From Pseudomonas viridiflava (GTDB lineage: Bacteria; Pseudomonadota; Gammaproteobacteria; Pseudomonadales; Pseudomonadaceae), in contig NZ_UPSE01000594.1 in NCBI RefSeq assembly GCF_900573885.1, positions 62,001 to 126,000 of the forward strand: a stretch of 64,000 nucleotides of DNA. Reading direction: 5' to 3'. Made by a program: the position numbers and the translations under genes. The notes below the pieces were generated by a model. It was not told the origin of the DNA, did not search any database, and worked only from the letters and a program-made list of their open reading frames with translations. Position 1 is the stretch's first letter, and the number at the start of each line of letters is the position of its first letter. Positions 16,373 through 25,185 of this stretch are shown here, one piece after another.

Positions 16373-17769
16373 TGCTCGGTTTCCTTGTGGGGAGCAGGGC
16401 GGCGATAGCCCGCGCCCGTGTGTTGAGGGGGCAGTTGGGCAGCGCCTTGAAAGAGCTTTTCGCGCAGGGTGCCGCCGGCGTAGGCGGTTTTGTACGAGCC
16501 GCGCCGTTGCAGTTCGGGAATCACCAGGTCGATAAAGTCGACATAGCTTTCCGGGGTGACGATGCGGGTGAGGTTGAAGCCGTCCAGCCCGGTTTCGGCA
16601 ATCCAGCTTTCCAGCTCGTCGGCCACCTGTTCGGGCGAGCCGACTACGGTGATGTAGCGGCCGCCGAGAGCGTGCTGGTCGAGCAGCTTGCGGCGGGTCC
16701 AGTCGTTGTTTTGCAGAATTTTGGTGGCCGACTGAATGGCATTGCCTTTGACGTGCTGGATCGGTTCGTCGAGTTCGTACCTGGAAAAGTCGATGCCGGT
16801 GGAGGCGGAAAAATGCGCCAGGCCGGCTTCGGCGCTGGCGTAGCGACGGTATTCGGCAAGCTTGGCCTGGGCCGCTTCTGCGCTTTCGCCAACGATGACG
16901 TTCAGGCCCATAAACACTTTTACGTCGTCGCCATTGCGACCGGCCGCCACAGCGCTGGCGCGCACGTTGTCGACCTGGGCTTTGGTTGATGCTTTGTTCT
17001 GGCCGCTGATAAACACGCACTCGGCGTGTTGCCCGGCAAACGCCAGGCCGCGTTCCGAGCTGCCCGCCTGAAACAACACGGGCGTGCGTTGCGGCGAGGG
17101 CTCGCAGAGGTGATAACCCTCAACCTGATAAAACTCGCCGTGATGGTCCACCTTGTGCACCTTGCCGGGTTGGGCGTACACGCGCTGCTTACGGTCGTTG
17201 CGCACGGCGCCGTCTTCCCAGCTGCCTTCCCAGAGCTTGTAGAGCACTTGCAGGTACTCATCGGCCTGGTCGTAGCGGCGGTCGTGTTCGAGCTGCTGGC
17301 TAAGGCCCATGGCTTTGGCGGCGCTGTCGAGGTAGCCGGTGACAATGTTCCAGCCGACCCGACCGCGGCTCAGGTGGTCTAGCGTGGAAAGGCGCCGTGC
17401 GAACAGGTATGGCGCTTCGTAGGTGATGTTGGCGGTCAGGCCGAAACCGAGATTGCGGGTGACGGCGGCCATGGCGGACACCAGCATCAGCGGGTCGTTT
17501 ACCGGCAGCTGAATGGCTTCTTTGAGCGGTACGTCGAGGCCGTCCTGGTACACGTCATACACGCCGACGATATCGGCGATAAACAGCCCGTCGAACAAGC
17601 CGCGTTCCAACAGTTGGGCCAGTTCGGTCCAGTATTCCAGGGTATTGAACCGGGTGGAGTTGTCCCGTGGGTGGGTCCACAAACCGTGGTTGATATGCCC
17701 GATGCAGTTCATGTTGAAGGCGTTGAGCAGAATCTGTTTTTTCTCGCGGCGCGGTGGCGTTTCGCTCAT
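16354..17769 (-). CDS. FMN-dependent LLM-class monooxygenase, NtaA/SnaA/DszA family
   Basis: A 471-residue luciferase-like monooxygenase. The family uses FMNH2 from a partner reductase to oxidise N- or S-containing compounds. Typical stretches are LERGLFDGLFIADIVGVYD, GFGLTANITYEAPYLFARRLSTLDHLSRGRVGWNIVTG, PVLFQAGSSERGLAFAGQHAECVF and the C-terminal TRIVTPESYVDFIDLVIPELQRRG. The ATG at 17769 (MSETPPRREKKQILLNAFN) overlaps the upstream SfnB-like stop, so longer starts are unlikely. Its place between SfnB genes and a Met-type importer suggests desulfurisation of an imported organosulfur compound. No reductase is in the operon. Confidence 0.9.
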   Translation of the reverse strand: MSETPPRREKKQILLNAFNMNCIGHINHGLWTHPRDNSTRFNTLEYWTELAQLLERGLFDGLFIADIVGVYDVYQDGLDVPLKEAIQLPVNDPLMLVSAMAAVTRNLGFGLTANITYEAPYLFARRLSTLDHLSRGRVGWNIVTGYLDSAAKAMGLSQQLEHDRRYDQADEYLQVLYKLWEGSWEDGAVRNDRKQRVYAQPGKVHKVDHHGEFYQVEGYHLCEPSPQRTPVLFQAGSSERGLAFAGQHAECVFISGQNKASTKAQVDNVRASAVAAGRNGDDVKVFMGLNVIVGESAEAAQAKLAEYRRYASAEAGLAHFSASTGIDFSRYELDEPIQHVKGNAIQSATKILQNNDWTRRKLLDQHALGGRYITVVGSPEQVADELESWIAETGLDGFNLTRIVTPESYVDFIDLVIPELQRRGSYKTAYAGGTLREKLFQGAAQLPPQHTGAGYRRPAPHKETEQCKTPH

Positions 17770-18962
17770 CAGATGGTGCCCCGCAACGGTGGGTTTTCTT
17801 CGTTCAGGTAAAAGTTGCCGACGGCGTGGTATTTCCACCGCACCGGGTCGTGCAGGGTGTGCACGCGGGCGTTGCGCCAGTGGCGGTCGAGGCCGTGTTC
17901 AGCCAGCGTGGCCTGGCTGCCGGCCAACTCGAACAAGGTGGTGCCGGCCAGCAGCGAGGTTTCGGTGCTGATGGCGCGCGCTTCGGCCACGGCGATGGAG
18001 GCAGCCGCTACGGTTTCGGCAGTGGCCTCGGCCTGGGCGCTGTCGAGAAACTCACCGGCGCGCACCAACAAGGCTTCGGTGGCGCTCAGGCGCACGCTGA
18101 GCTGGCCGAGGCTTTTCAGAATCAGCGGGTCATCGCTGGCTTTGTCCACGCCGGAATCAATCCACGGCCGGCTGCGGCTGCGCACGAAGTGCAGGGTGTC
18201 TTCATAGGCGGCGCGGGCGATGCCGGTGTCGATGGCGGCGTGAAGAATTTGCGCGAGCGGGCCGACCGGCGTCGGGCGCTCGAAGGCGCTCTGAAACGGC
18301 ACCACGTCGTCGCTGGCGACATACACGTTGTCGAACACCACCGAGCCGCTGCCCGTGGTGCGCTGGCCGAAACCGCTCCAGTCATCGATCACGCTCAGGC
18401 CCTGGCTGTCGCGCGGCACGAAAGCCAGTTGCTGCACGCCATTTTCATCGACCACCGAGGTGGGAATCCGTTGGGCATACAGCGCGCCGGTGGCGTAGAA
18501 CTTGCGCCCGTTGATGCGGTAACCGTCGCCGTCGCGGGTTAGCCGGGTGGTGCGGTCGTGGGCGGTTTTGGTGCCCAGTTCTGCCAGGGCATTGCCGAAC
18601 CGCTGACCGGCCAGCACCTCGGCGTACAGCCGGTGTTGCTGGGCCGGGCTGCCGTTCACGCGCAGCACTTCGAGGGCGTAGTAATGGTTTTGTGGAATTT
18701 GCCCGAGCGAGCCATCAGCCTGAGCGATCAGCGCAACCACGTTGGCCAGCGTCACGGCCGAAACGCCCGCGCCGCCAAAGGCTTTGGGCACGCTGATGCC
18801 CCACAGACCAGAGCGGGAAAACAGCTCGAGTTCCTCCAGTGGCAGGCGCCGTTCGCGGTCGCGCAGGGCGCTGTCTCGTTGAAAGGTTTCGGCCAGGTCA
18901 GCCGCCACGATCAACGCTTGTTCGTCGCTGGTGATGACCGCCGCAGAATAAGAAAAAGGCAT
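17769..18962 (-). CDS. SfnB-family sulfur acquisition flavoprotein (second copy)
   Basis: A 397-residue acyl-CoA dehydrogenase-fold protein of the SfnB family, used during sulfate starvation for growth on sulfones and related compounds. Markers are GLWGISVPKAFGGAGVS, LGQIPQNHYYALEVL, RDGDGYRINGRKFYATGALYA, VIDDWSGFGQRTTGSGSV and the C-terminal RHWRNARVHTLHDPVRWKYHAVG. It is clearly paralogous to the next gene upstream, whose corresponding segments are nearly the same, so the pair arose by tandem duplication. The spacing to that gene is 11 nt, and its stop overlaps the monooxygenase start. Confidence 0.9.
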   Translation of the reverse strand: MPFSYSAAVITSDEQALIVAADLAETFQRDSALRDRERRLPLEELELFSRSGLWGISVPKAFGGAGVSAVTLANVVALIAQADGSLGQIPQNHYYALEVLRVNGSPAQQHRLYAEVLAGQRFGNALAELGTKTAHDRTTRLTRDGDGYRINGRKFYATGALYAQRIPTSVVDENGVQQLAFVPRDSQGLSVIDDWSGFGQRTTGSGSVVFDNVYVASDDVVPFQSAFERPTPVGPLAQILHAAIDTGIARAAYEDTLHFVRSRSRPWIDSGVDKASDDPLILKSLGQLSVRLSATEALLVRAGEFLDSAQAEATAETVAAASIAVAEARAISTETSLLAGTTLFELAGSQATLAEHGLDRHWRNARVHTLHDPVRWKYHAVGNFYLNEENPPLRGTI

Positions 18963-18973
18963 GGCGTGCTCGC

Positions 18974-20206
18974 TTATATCCAGGAGTGACGGGCCGGCAA
19001 CTGGCCGTTCAGGCGATAGGCGCCGATGGCGTGGTATTTCCAGCGCACGGGGTCATGCAGGGTGTGGACGCGGGCGTTGCGCCAGTGGCGGTCGAGGTTG
19101 AATTCGGCGAGGGTGGCCCGGCTGCCGGCCAGCTCGAAGAGTTTCTCGCTGGCCTGTAACGCGATCTCGGTCGTCAGCGCCTTGGCTTCGGCCACGGCAA
19201 TGGACGCTCGCGCCGCCGACTCGGCATCGATGGCTGCGGCATTCACCTCATCGAGCACCTGCGCGGCGCGGCGCAACAATGCTTCACCGGCATGCAGCTC
19301 GATTTTCAGGCGGCCGATGTCGGCGATCACATACGGGTCGTCGCTGGCACGCTCCACCTTGGCATCAATCCACGGCCGCGAACGTTCGCGCACAAAGGTG
19401 ATGGCATCGTCGATGGCCGCACGGGCGATACCGAGGTCGATGGCGGCCTGCACCAGTTGTGACACCGCGCCCTGAATGTTCGGGGTTTCGTTGATGCGCC
19501 AGTTATCGAGCACCAGTTCGGCATCGACCTTCACATTGTTGAGCAACACCGTTCCGCTGGCGGTGGTGCGCTGACCAAAGCCGGACCAGTCGTCAATGAT
19601 GCGCAGCCCCGGCGTGCCACGGCGCACGAATGCCAGCACCTGCTTGCCGTCGTCGTTGAGCGCTTTTACTGCCACCCAATGGGCGAACAGCGCGCCGGTG
19701 GAATAAAACTTATGGCCATTGATGACGTAGCCGTCGCCGTGGGCGGTTATGCGCGCATTAAGGGTGAGGGTGTCTTTCGTGCCCCGCTCGGGGCCCGCAT
19801 TGCCGATGCGCCAGCCGTCGAGCACGCTGTTGAGCAAACGGCGTTTCTGCTGATCAGTGCCGCAGCCGAGAATCAGGTTGAGCACGCCCACCTGGTTTTG
19901 CGGAATCTGCCCAAGCGCCGGGTCGGCAGCGGAAATAATGGCGAACACTTGCGCCAGGGTGACGTGCGACAGCTGCGGCCCGCCGTATTCCCGGGGAATG
20001 CCGATGCTGCCGAGGCCGCTGCGGGTGAACAGCTCAATTTCAGCCCAGGGCAGTTTGCGCTGGCTGTCGCGCCGTGCTGCCTGTTCACGCGCCACGCTGG
20101 CCAATTCATGGGCAGCTTGCAGTGCCTGGGCGTCGGTGCTCAGCACGCGGGCAGGCAGCAGCGGCGGGGCAATATCGATATCGCTGGCGTGGGTCAGGCT
20201 CGACAT
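18974..20206 (-). CDS. SfnB-family sulfur acquisition flavoprotein (first copy, operon leader)
   Basis: 410 residues, first gene of the six-gene sulfur operon. It has the same fold and motifs as its downstream paralogue: GLGSIGIPREYGGPQLS, LGQIPQNQVGVLNLI, HGDGYVINGHKFYSTGALFAHW, IIDDWSGFGQRTTASGTV and RHWRNARVHTLHDPVRWKYHAIG. SfnB proteins are linked to dimethylsulfone and sulfonate use in Pseudomonas; the precise reaction is not settled. The promoter should lie in 20207-20340, where a tandem GGTCCGGT repeat is seen. No sigma-54 -24/-12 element was recognised by eye. Confidence 0.9.
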   Translation of the reverse strand: MSSLTHASDIDIAPPLLPARVLSTDAQALQAAHELASVAREQAARRDSQRKLPWAEIELFTRSGLGSIGIPREYGGPQLSHVTLAQVFAIISAADPALGQIPQNQVGVLNLILGCGTDQQKRRLLNSVLDGWRIGNAGPERGTKDTLTLNARITAHGDGYVINGHKFYSTGALFAHWVAVKALNDDGKQVLAFVRRGTPGLRIIDDWSGFGQRTTASGTVLLNNVKVDAELVLDNWRINETPNIQGAVSQLVQAAIDLGIARAAIDDAITFVRERSRPWIDAKVERASDDPYVIADIGRLKIELHAGEALLRRAAQVLDEVNAAAIDAESAARASIAVAEAKALTTEIALQASEKLFELAGSRATLAEFNLDRHWRNARVHTLHDPVRWKYHAIGAYRLNGQLPARHSWI

Positions 20207-20312
20207 CAGCGTGACGCCTGCGCGGAAGAATGGGGAAAAGCAGAGTGCCGGACCATAGGAGCCTCGTTTGGTTGAGCAGGCCGGTTTAGAGCGGCCGTGT
20301 CAGGTTCAAAAA

Positions 20313-20328
20313 GGTCCGGTGGTCCGGT
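20313..20328. promoter_or_regulatory. Tandem direct repeat upstream of the SfnB operon, possible regulator site
   Basis: Two abutting copies of GGTCCGGT lie about 107 bases upstream of the sfnB start at 20206. They sit in a locally AT-richer stretch containing ATATACCC and TGATACAC (minus strand). Tandem short repeats at this distance could bind an activator of the sulfur-starvation response. This is inference; the bound protein is not identifiable by eye. Confidence 0.3.
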
Positions 20329-20446
20329 TGATATACCCTAAACGTGTATCAGGAATGAATAAACAACGTTTTTGGAATATGCATAGATGGGTGCGGTCGC
20401 CCGTGTGATTTAGCGCAATGGGCGGCTGAGAATGGAGAAAGGCCGG

Positions 20447-20492
20447 CCCTCACCCCCAGCCCCTCTCTCGCACGCGGGAGAGGGGAGCCGAA
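20447..20492. repeat. REP-type palindrome, family D
   Basis: The element reads CCCTCACCCCCAGCCCCTC then TCTCGCACGCGGGAGAGGGG and continues AGCCGAA. CCCTCTCTCGC and GCGGGAGAGGGG form the stem. Two further copies in inverted orientation lie at 44527-44653. It is located at the 3' side of the TonB-receptor gene, a typical REP position. Confidence 0.75.
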
Positions 20493-20540
20493 GCGACGTC
20501 CACTGTTAACCGAGAGGGGACCGGGACCGCGGCTGCGCGC

Positions 20541-22886
20541 TTACAGGTCGTAGCGCAGCACCACGCCCAACGTACGCGGGGCGCCCACATCGAGGATATC
20601 GGCGCGGTTGTTGGTGACGTATTTCTCGTCGAACAGGTTTTTCACATAGCCCGACACCGCCAAACCCTTGAGCAGTTCGTACTCGGTGTTGAGGTTGACC
20701 AGCACATGGTCGTCGCTGCGGCGGGTGTGGGCGACTTCGCCGTCTGCATCGAACTCGTATGCCGAGGGGCTGCCGGCCTGGTAGACCACGTCGGTGGTCA
20801 CGTTAAGGCCATTGTCGAAGCGATAACTGCCGCCCACCGACACTTTGTATTTAGGCGCGAACAGAAACGCTTCGCCGCTGCGGTCGCCGTCCGGGGTCTC
20901 GAAGCTTTTGTAGCGGCCATAGGTGTACGCCATACCGGCGTTTAGCTTCAGTTGCTCGGTGACGTCGTGCTCCAGGAACACTTCAAGGCCGCGAATATCG
21001 CTGCGCGCAGCGTTGTAGATTTCGAAGTAGCTTTCGGTGGGGTCGAGCAGGCTGACTTGCTGGTCTTTCCACTGGGTGTAGTAGAGGTTGGCGCGGGCGC
21101 GCAGGCTGTCGTCGAGCCAGGCGCCGCGATACGACAGCTCGTAGTTGGTGGTGTATTCCGGGTCGTAGGCGGTGTGGCTGCTGCCAGCCCGTACGTTCAC
21201 GCCGCCACCACGGTAGCCGCGCTGCACCATAAAGCCTAAGTAGTGGTTGTCGGCGAAGTGGTAGTCCACGCCGAGCTTGGGCAGCAGGGCGTCGAAGGTT
21301 TTGTCGACGTCGGCGTCTTCGGACAGGTCATCCTCAACGGTGGTCTTGTTGTTTTCCACGTCGTAGCGCAGGCCGGTGATCAGCGTCCAGTCCGGGGCGA
21401 AGTCCCAGTTCAGTTCGCCAAACGCCGCACTGTTGTGGATTTTGGTGTAGCCCTGCACCTCAGCCACAGTGGTGCCGCTGAAAATCAGTTGGTCATGGAA
21501 ACTGTTGGTTGTGCGGCCGTAGTAAATACCGCTGAACCCGCGCAGTGTTTCGCCTTCGTAGGCCATGCGCACTTCCTGGCTGAACAGGTGGGTTTCCTGA
21601 GTACGCGCAACCTCCTGATTGGCGTTGGCGCGCTGGTCGAAGTCCAGCAGCGAGGTGTAATCGGATTGCGTGCCCGAGGTCTGGCTGGTGAGGGTCCAGG
21701 CGTCGTTCAGGCGGTAATCGACCTTCGCGCTGCCGGTGTTCTGTTGCAGCGCGTCGTGGGCTTCGGTGTTGGAGGCGATTTTGTAGTACTGCACATGGCC
21801 GTTTTTGCGGTAGATCGAGTTATCGCCTTGCAGGCTGTCGTGGTAGGCGTAGGTGAGCAGTACGTCGAGGTCATCGTTGGGCAGTACCAGCAATTTGCCG
21901 CGCGCGTTTTTGTTGCGGTTGGGGTTGGCGTCGCTATCGGTGGTGACGTTGTCGACGTAGCCGTCGCCGTCCTGATAATCCACGGCCACACGGCCAGCCA
22001 CTACACCATCGATGAGCGCTCCGCCGCCCGCCACGGCCGCGCCGCTTTCGCCGTAATTGCCGGCGCTGGTCTGTGCGGAAAAGCTGGGTTCAAACGTAGG
22101 GTTGCGGGTTTGAATCACCACCGCGCCGGCCAGCGAGTTGCGGCCCTGGGTGGTGGATTGCGGGCCAAGCAGCACTTCAACCTGCTCGACGTCCCACATC
22201 GACATGGGGCTCAGGGTCAGCGCGCGGTTGGGTTGTTGCGCGCCATCGACATACACCGACACGGCGCCGTTGAGCGTAGCGGGGCCCTGGTCATCGAAGC
22301 CGGAGACCGGCACGCCGCGAATGCCCCAGTTTTCATTGCCCGACTGGGTGTAAACGCCCGGGGTGCGGGCGAACACGTTGCCGAGGTTGGCGTCGCCATG
22401 CTCGCGCAAGTCGGCGGCCGTGTTGACCACCACGCTGGTTTGCGTTTGCGCCAGGGTGCGGCTGATTTTCTCGCCACTGACCATTACCGGCGCGATTTCC
22501 ATGGCCGCCCGCGCTGGCGCGGCAGCTTGCAGGGTAACGCTGCGCTCGGCGGTGAATTGGTACGACAAGCCGGTACCACTCAGCAGCCGGGCCAGCGCTT
22601 GCTCGCGGGTATAGCTGCCGGACACGGCGGTGGAGGTCAGCCCCTGAGTAACGGGCGCGCCGTAAAGCACTTGAATGCCAGTGGCGATGCCATAACTGGC
22701 GAGGGCGGCGTCCAGCGGTTGTGCGGGCAGGTTGAAACTCAGCGTTTGCTGTGCGGCGGCAGGTGTCTGTTGCGCCGCCTGTGCCACGTTCAGCAGCGCC
22801 GAACAGCCCAGCCATACAGCAATGGCCAGCGTGTGACGTTGCAGTGACGGTGTGCCTGTTGGCAAGCGCTCGCGTGTGATCCCCAT
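20541..22886 (-). CDS. TonB-dependent outer-membrane receptor with STN signalling domain (FecA-like)
   Basis: A 781-residue outer-membrane receptor. It has a signal peptide (about 1-37, ending NVAQA), an STN domain (about 47-110, LSFNLPAQPLDAALASYGIATGIQVLY) that signals to FecR, a plug (about 135-250, containing the GIRGVPVSGFD segment) and a 22-stranded barrel ending VVLRYDL. The ATG at 22886, with GGGGGA upstream, is preferred over a TTG at 22898. It lies downstream of fecI-fecR on the same strand, so it should be the receptor whose ligand triggers that sigma factor. The ligand, probably a xenosiderophore or haem-type iron source, cannot be read from the sequence. Confidence 0.92.
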   Translation of the reverse strand: MGITRERLPTGTPSLQRHTLAIAVWLGCSALLNVAQAAQQTPAAAQQTLSFNLPAQPLDAALASYGIATGIQVLYGAPVTQGLTSTAVSGSYTREQALARLLSGTGLSYQFTAERSVTLQAAAPARAAMEIAPVMVSGEKISRTLAQTQTSVVVNTAADLREHGDANLGNVFARTPGVYTQSGNENWGIRGVPVSGFDDQGPATLNGAVSVYVDGAQQPNRALTLSPMSMWDVEQVEVLLGPQSTTQGRNSLAGAVVIQTRNPTFEPSFSAQTSAGNYGESGAAVAGGGALIDGVVAGRVAVDYQDGDGYVDNVTTDSDANPNRNKNARGKLLVLPNDDLDVLLTYAYHDSLQGDNSIYRKNGHVQYYKIASNTEAHDALQQNTGSAKVDYRLNDAWTLTSQTSGTQSDYTSLLDFDQRANANQEVARTQETHLFSQEVRMAYEGETLRGFSGIYYGRTTNSFHDQLIFSGTTVAEVQGYTKIHNSAAFGELNWDFAPDWTLITGLRYDVENNKTTVEDDLSEDADVDKTFDALLPKLGVDYHFADNHYLGFMVQRGYRGGGVNVRAGSSHTAYDPEYTTNYELSYRGAWLDDSLRARANLYYTQWKDQQVSLLDPTESYFEIYNAARSDIRGLEVFLEHDVTEQLKLNAGMAYTYGRYKSFETPDGDRSGEAFLFAPKYKVSVGGSYRFDNGLNVTTDVVYQAGSPSAYEFDADGEVAHTRRSDDHVLVNLNTEYELLKGLAVSGYVKNLFDEKYVTNNRADILDVGAPRTLGVVLRYDL

Positions 22887-22976
22887 TACATCCCCCAAAA
22901 CGTCATTTGATAGTTGTTCTTATCTGAATGACGCTGGCCGAAGGGGCGACCCGCAATAAATCCGCGAAATAATTTG

Positions 22977-23927
22977 CTAACGCAGCAGCACCACGCCAGC
23001 GGGCAGCCGGGTGGCACTCAGTTGCAGGGTTTGCTCGATATGCCGCAAGGCTTCGTCGGGGCGCTTTAAGTGAAATACGCCGCTGACCGGCAGCGCAGCG
23101 ATGCGCGAATTACTGATCAGAATTCGCCCCTGGTGGTAGCGGTTGAGCTCGTCTACCAGCTCCTGCAACGGCCGGTTTTTGAATACCAGCAGGCCTTGGC
23201 GCCACGCCAGTTCCTGCTCGCTATCGACGCGGGTCTGGGTGCTGCGCCCCCCGGCGCTGTAGCGGATCTGTTCGCCGGCATTGAGCAACTGCTGACCAAG
23301 CCCCGACTGGTTAACGGCAATAACACCTTCGCTGCAGGTGACCTTCACGCCGTCGCCTTGCTCGCGCACCTCGAAGACGGTGCCGATGGCAGTGACGGTG
23401 CCGTTCTGCGCGCTGACCACAAACGGCCGTTTGGCATCGTGTTGCACATGGAAAACGGCCGCGCCGGCTCCCAGGGTGATATGCCGCTGGTTGTGGCTGA
23501 AGTCGACATCCAGGCGGGTGGCGGCATCCATTTCCACCACGCTGCCGTCTTCCAGCTCGACCCGCTGCAGGGCGCCAGCGGGCGTGTGGTAATCGGCCAG
23601 CAACGCGCGGGCATCCGGCGCCACGCCCAGTTGCGCCAGGCCCACCACCAGCGCCACGCAGACCGCTGCAACGCCAGACCAGACAAAACGGCTGCGCTTT
23701 GTGCGCTTGCCCACGAGGCGGTTGGCGGCCAGCGCCTGACCGCTTTGTTTCCACAACGCCGCCGCCTGGCGATAGGCCTCGGCATGCGCCGGGCTTGTTG
23801 CGCACCACTCACGCAGCGCGCGGGCGTCCTCAACGGTGGCCTCGCCGGAGGTCAAACGCACCACCCAGGCATTGGCCTGGCTGCTGAGGTTTTCCATAGA
23901 CGGTGAGGGCTGATGAACTCGGGTCAT
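22977..23927 (-). CDS. fecR: FecR-family anti-sigma regulator
   Basis: A 316-residue inner-membrane regulator that relays the receptor signal to the FecI-type sigma factor. The N-terminal cytoplasmic domain (about 12-75) contains WVVRLTSGEATVEDARALREWCATSPAHAEAY. One membrane helix follows (about 82-104, FVWSGVAAVCVALVVGLAQLG), then a periplasmic FecR domain (VELEDGSVVEMDAATRLDVDF; GTVTAIGTVFEVRE) and an STN-like C-terminus (SGVFHLKRPDEALRHIEQTLQL). An alternative start at 23897 (MENLSSQ) is possible; neither start has a strong ribosome-binding site. It lies between fecI and the receptor gene. Confidence 0.93.
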   Translation of the reverse strand: MTRVHQPSPSMENLSSQANAWVVRLTSGEATVEDARALREWCATSPAHAEAYRQAAALWKQSGQALAANRLVGKRTKRSRFVWSGVAAVCVALVVGLAQLGVAPDARALLADYHTPAGALQRVELEDGSVVEMDAATRLDVDFSHNQRHITLGAGAAVFHVQHDAKRPFVVSAQNGTVTAIGTVFEVREQGDGVKVTCSEGVIAVNQSGLGQQLLNAGEQIRYSAGGRSTQTRVDSEQELAWRQGLLVFKNRPLQELVDELNRYHQGRILISNSRIAALPVSGVFHLKRPDEALRHIEQTLQLSATRLPAGVVLLR

Positions 23928-23971
23928 TGCGCGCGGCTGGCCGAAAAAAGGGGGCTACTGTACATGAGAGC

Positions 23972-24496
23972 TTAGCGCTTCGACTCGCCCGCCAGCTGGC
24001 GCAGGCGCTCGCTGCAGTGGTCCAGGGCGCGATGAATCTCCAGCTCTATGGTGCGCACGCTCACGCCAAAGCGCTCAGCCAAAGCCTTGTGCGGCAACCC
24101 TTCAATGCGCGCGGCCACAAACAGCTCGCGACGTCGGGTGGGCAATTCCTCGACGATTTCCAATAACCGCTGCAATTGTTGGGCGTCCGAAGTTTTCTGC
24201 TCGGCGTTGGGCGTTTCGTCGGCGATTTCCAGCAGTGCATCAATTTCCATCGGCTCTAGCAGCCGGCGGGCATTGGCGCGTGCGTCGTCAATCGCCAGGT
24301 TGGTGGCCATGCGCCGCAAGTACGCCAGGGGATTGCCCACCGCTTCAACGCTTTGCGCGCGGCTTAGCTTGAGCCAGGCGTCTTGCAGCAAATCATCGGC
24401 AGTTGCCGCGCAGCCCGTGCGGCCGGTGAGATACGCGGCCAGGCTACGACGTTCGGCAATAAAGCAGGCCAGCAGCGAGGAATGTTTCTGCGACAT
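23972..24496 (-). CDS. fecI: FecI-type ECF sigma factor
   Basis: A 174-residue extracytoplasmic-function sigma factor. Region 2 includes TGCAATADDLLQDAWLKLSRAQSVEAVGNPLAYLRRMATNLAIDDAR. Region 4 is RLLEIVEELPTRRRELFVAARIEGLPHKALAERFGVSVRTIELEIHRAL. The ATG at 24496 gives the usual family N-terminus. A Fur box at 24560-24580 lies about 65 bases upstream, so the gene is expected to be iron-repressed. The order fecI-fecR-receptor on one strand is the standard cell-surface signalling arrangement. Confidence 0.93.
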   Translation of the reverse strand: MSQKHSSLLACFIAERRSLAAYLTGRTGCAATADDLLQDAWLKLSRAQSVEAVGNPLAYLRRMATNLAIDDARANARRLLEPMEIDALLEIADETPNAEQKTSDAQQLQRLLEIVEELPTRRRELFVAARIEGLPHKALAERFGVSVRTIELEIHRALDHCSERLRQLAGESKR

Positions 24497-24559
24497 CACT
24501 GGAACCGATAGGCACAAGCGGGCGGGAAGGGCCGCTAGCTTAGCCGTAACGACGATAGC

Positions 24560-24580
24560 TCTCAATTGCAAATTATTCTC
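24560..24580 (-). promoter_or_regulatory. Fur box upstream of fecI
   Basis: On the minus strand the site begins GAGAATAATTTGCAATTGA and continues GA. The GAGAATAATT start and the AATTG-containing right half match the Pseudomonas Fur-box pattern. It lies 64-84 bases before the fecI ATG, consistent with iron repression of the sigma-factor gene. Confidence 0.75.
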
Positions 24581-24687
24581 GTTTTAGCGGTTTGTTACCG
24601 AAAACGGGCACGGATGTCTTGGCCACCAGTGAACCTTTGCCCCTCGCGGGCAATCTCTGACGGGACAGTTTTCCAAAGTAGGTGTGT

Positions 24688-25185
24688 ATGTTTTTGCGCT
24701 CATTCACTCTGGCGTTGATGGTCGCGCTAAGCGCCCCGGCGTTTGCCGACGATAACGACAGCCCGCTCGCCGCCGACCGTGGACAGGCGCGGCCGGTGAT
24801 CGTGATTGCCAACAGTGCGGCTGATCCGGCGCTGGTGAAATTGCTCGCCGCGTTGAAAGAACCGGCCAACGAAGCGGCCTTCAAAGAGCGCGACATGGTG
24901 CTTTACACCGTGGTGAACACCATCGGCCAACGCAACGGCAAAGACCTCGACCCGCAAACCACCATGGCCCTGATTCGTGCATTGAAACTGGGCGCCAGCG
25001 CGGATGCGAAAGTGATTCTGGTCGGCAAGGACGGCGAGAAGAAGCTCGAACACTCCGGAGCTATCGACCCCAAGCAATTGTTCAGCCTGGTCGATGAGAT
25101 GCCGATGCGTGAGAAGGAAGCCAGCAAACAGGCCGAGGCACCAGCGGCGGCACCAGCCCCAGCGCCCGCGCCGCTGGACGATTAG
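24688..25185 (+). CDS. DUF4174 domain periplasmic protein
   Basis: A 165-residue protein starting at ATG 24688; an in-frame GTG six bases earlier is less likely. It has a signal peptide (about 1-18, ending APAFA). The thioredoxin-like DUF4174 core runs from about 33 to 140 (RPVIVIANSAADPALVKLLAAL; KERDMVLYTVV; AKVILVGKDGEKKLEH; LFSLVDEMPMREKE) and lacks a CxxC pair. The tail (about 145-165) is low-complexity Ala/Pro (APAAAPAPAPAPLDD). It is divergent from fecI across 191 bases that contain the Fur box. Its function is unknown; it is exported to the periplasm. Confidence 0.85.
   Translation: MFLRSFTLALMVALSAPAFADDNDSPLAADRGQARPVIVIANSAADPALVKLLAALKEPANEAAFKERDMVLYTVVNTIGQRNGKDLDPQTTMALIRALKLGASADAKVILVGKDGEKKLEHSGAIDPKQLFSLVDEMPMREKEASKQAEAPAAAPAPAPAPLDD

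Larger units (their letters stand above)
20207..20540. other. Intergenic region: sulfur operon leader and REP element
   Basis: This 334-base gap holds the presumed promoter of the minus-strand SfnB operon (right of 20206) and the tail of the TonB-receptor transcript. Near 20313-20328 there is a tandem 8-base repeat and at 20447-20492 a palindromic REP-type element. No convincing gene was seen. Confidence 0.6.

Noticed and set aside
21243..22847. 534-codon plus-strand frame opposite the TonB receptor
   Set aside because: Val/Gly/Ala-rich translation without recognisable domains; the receptor on the minus strand has signal peptide, STN, plug and barrel.
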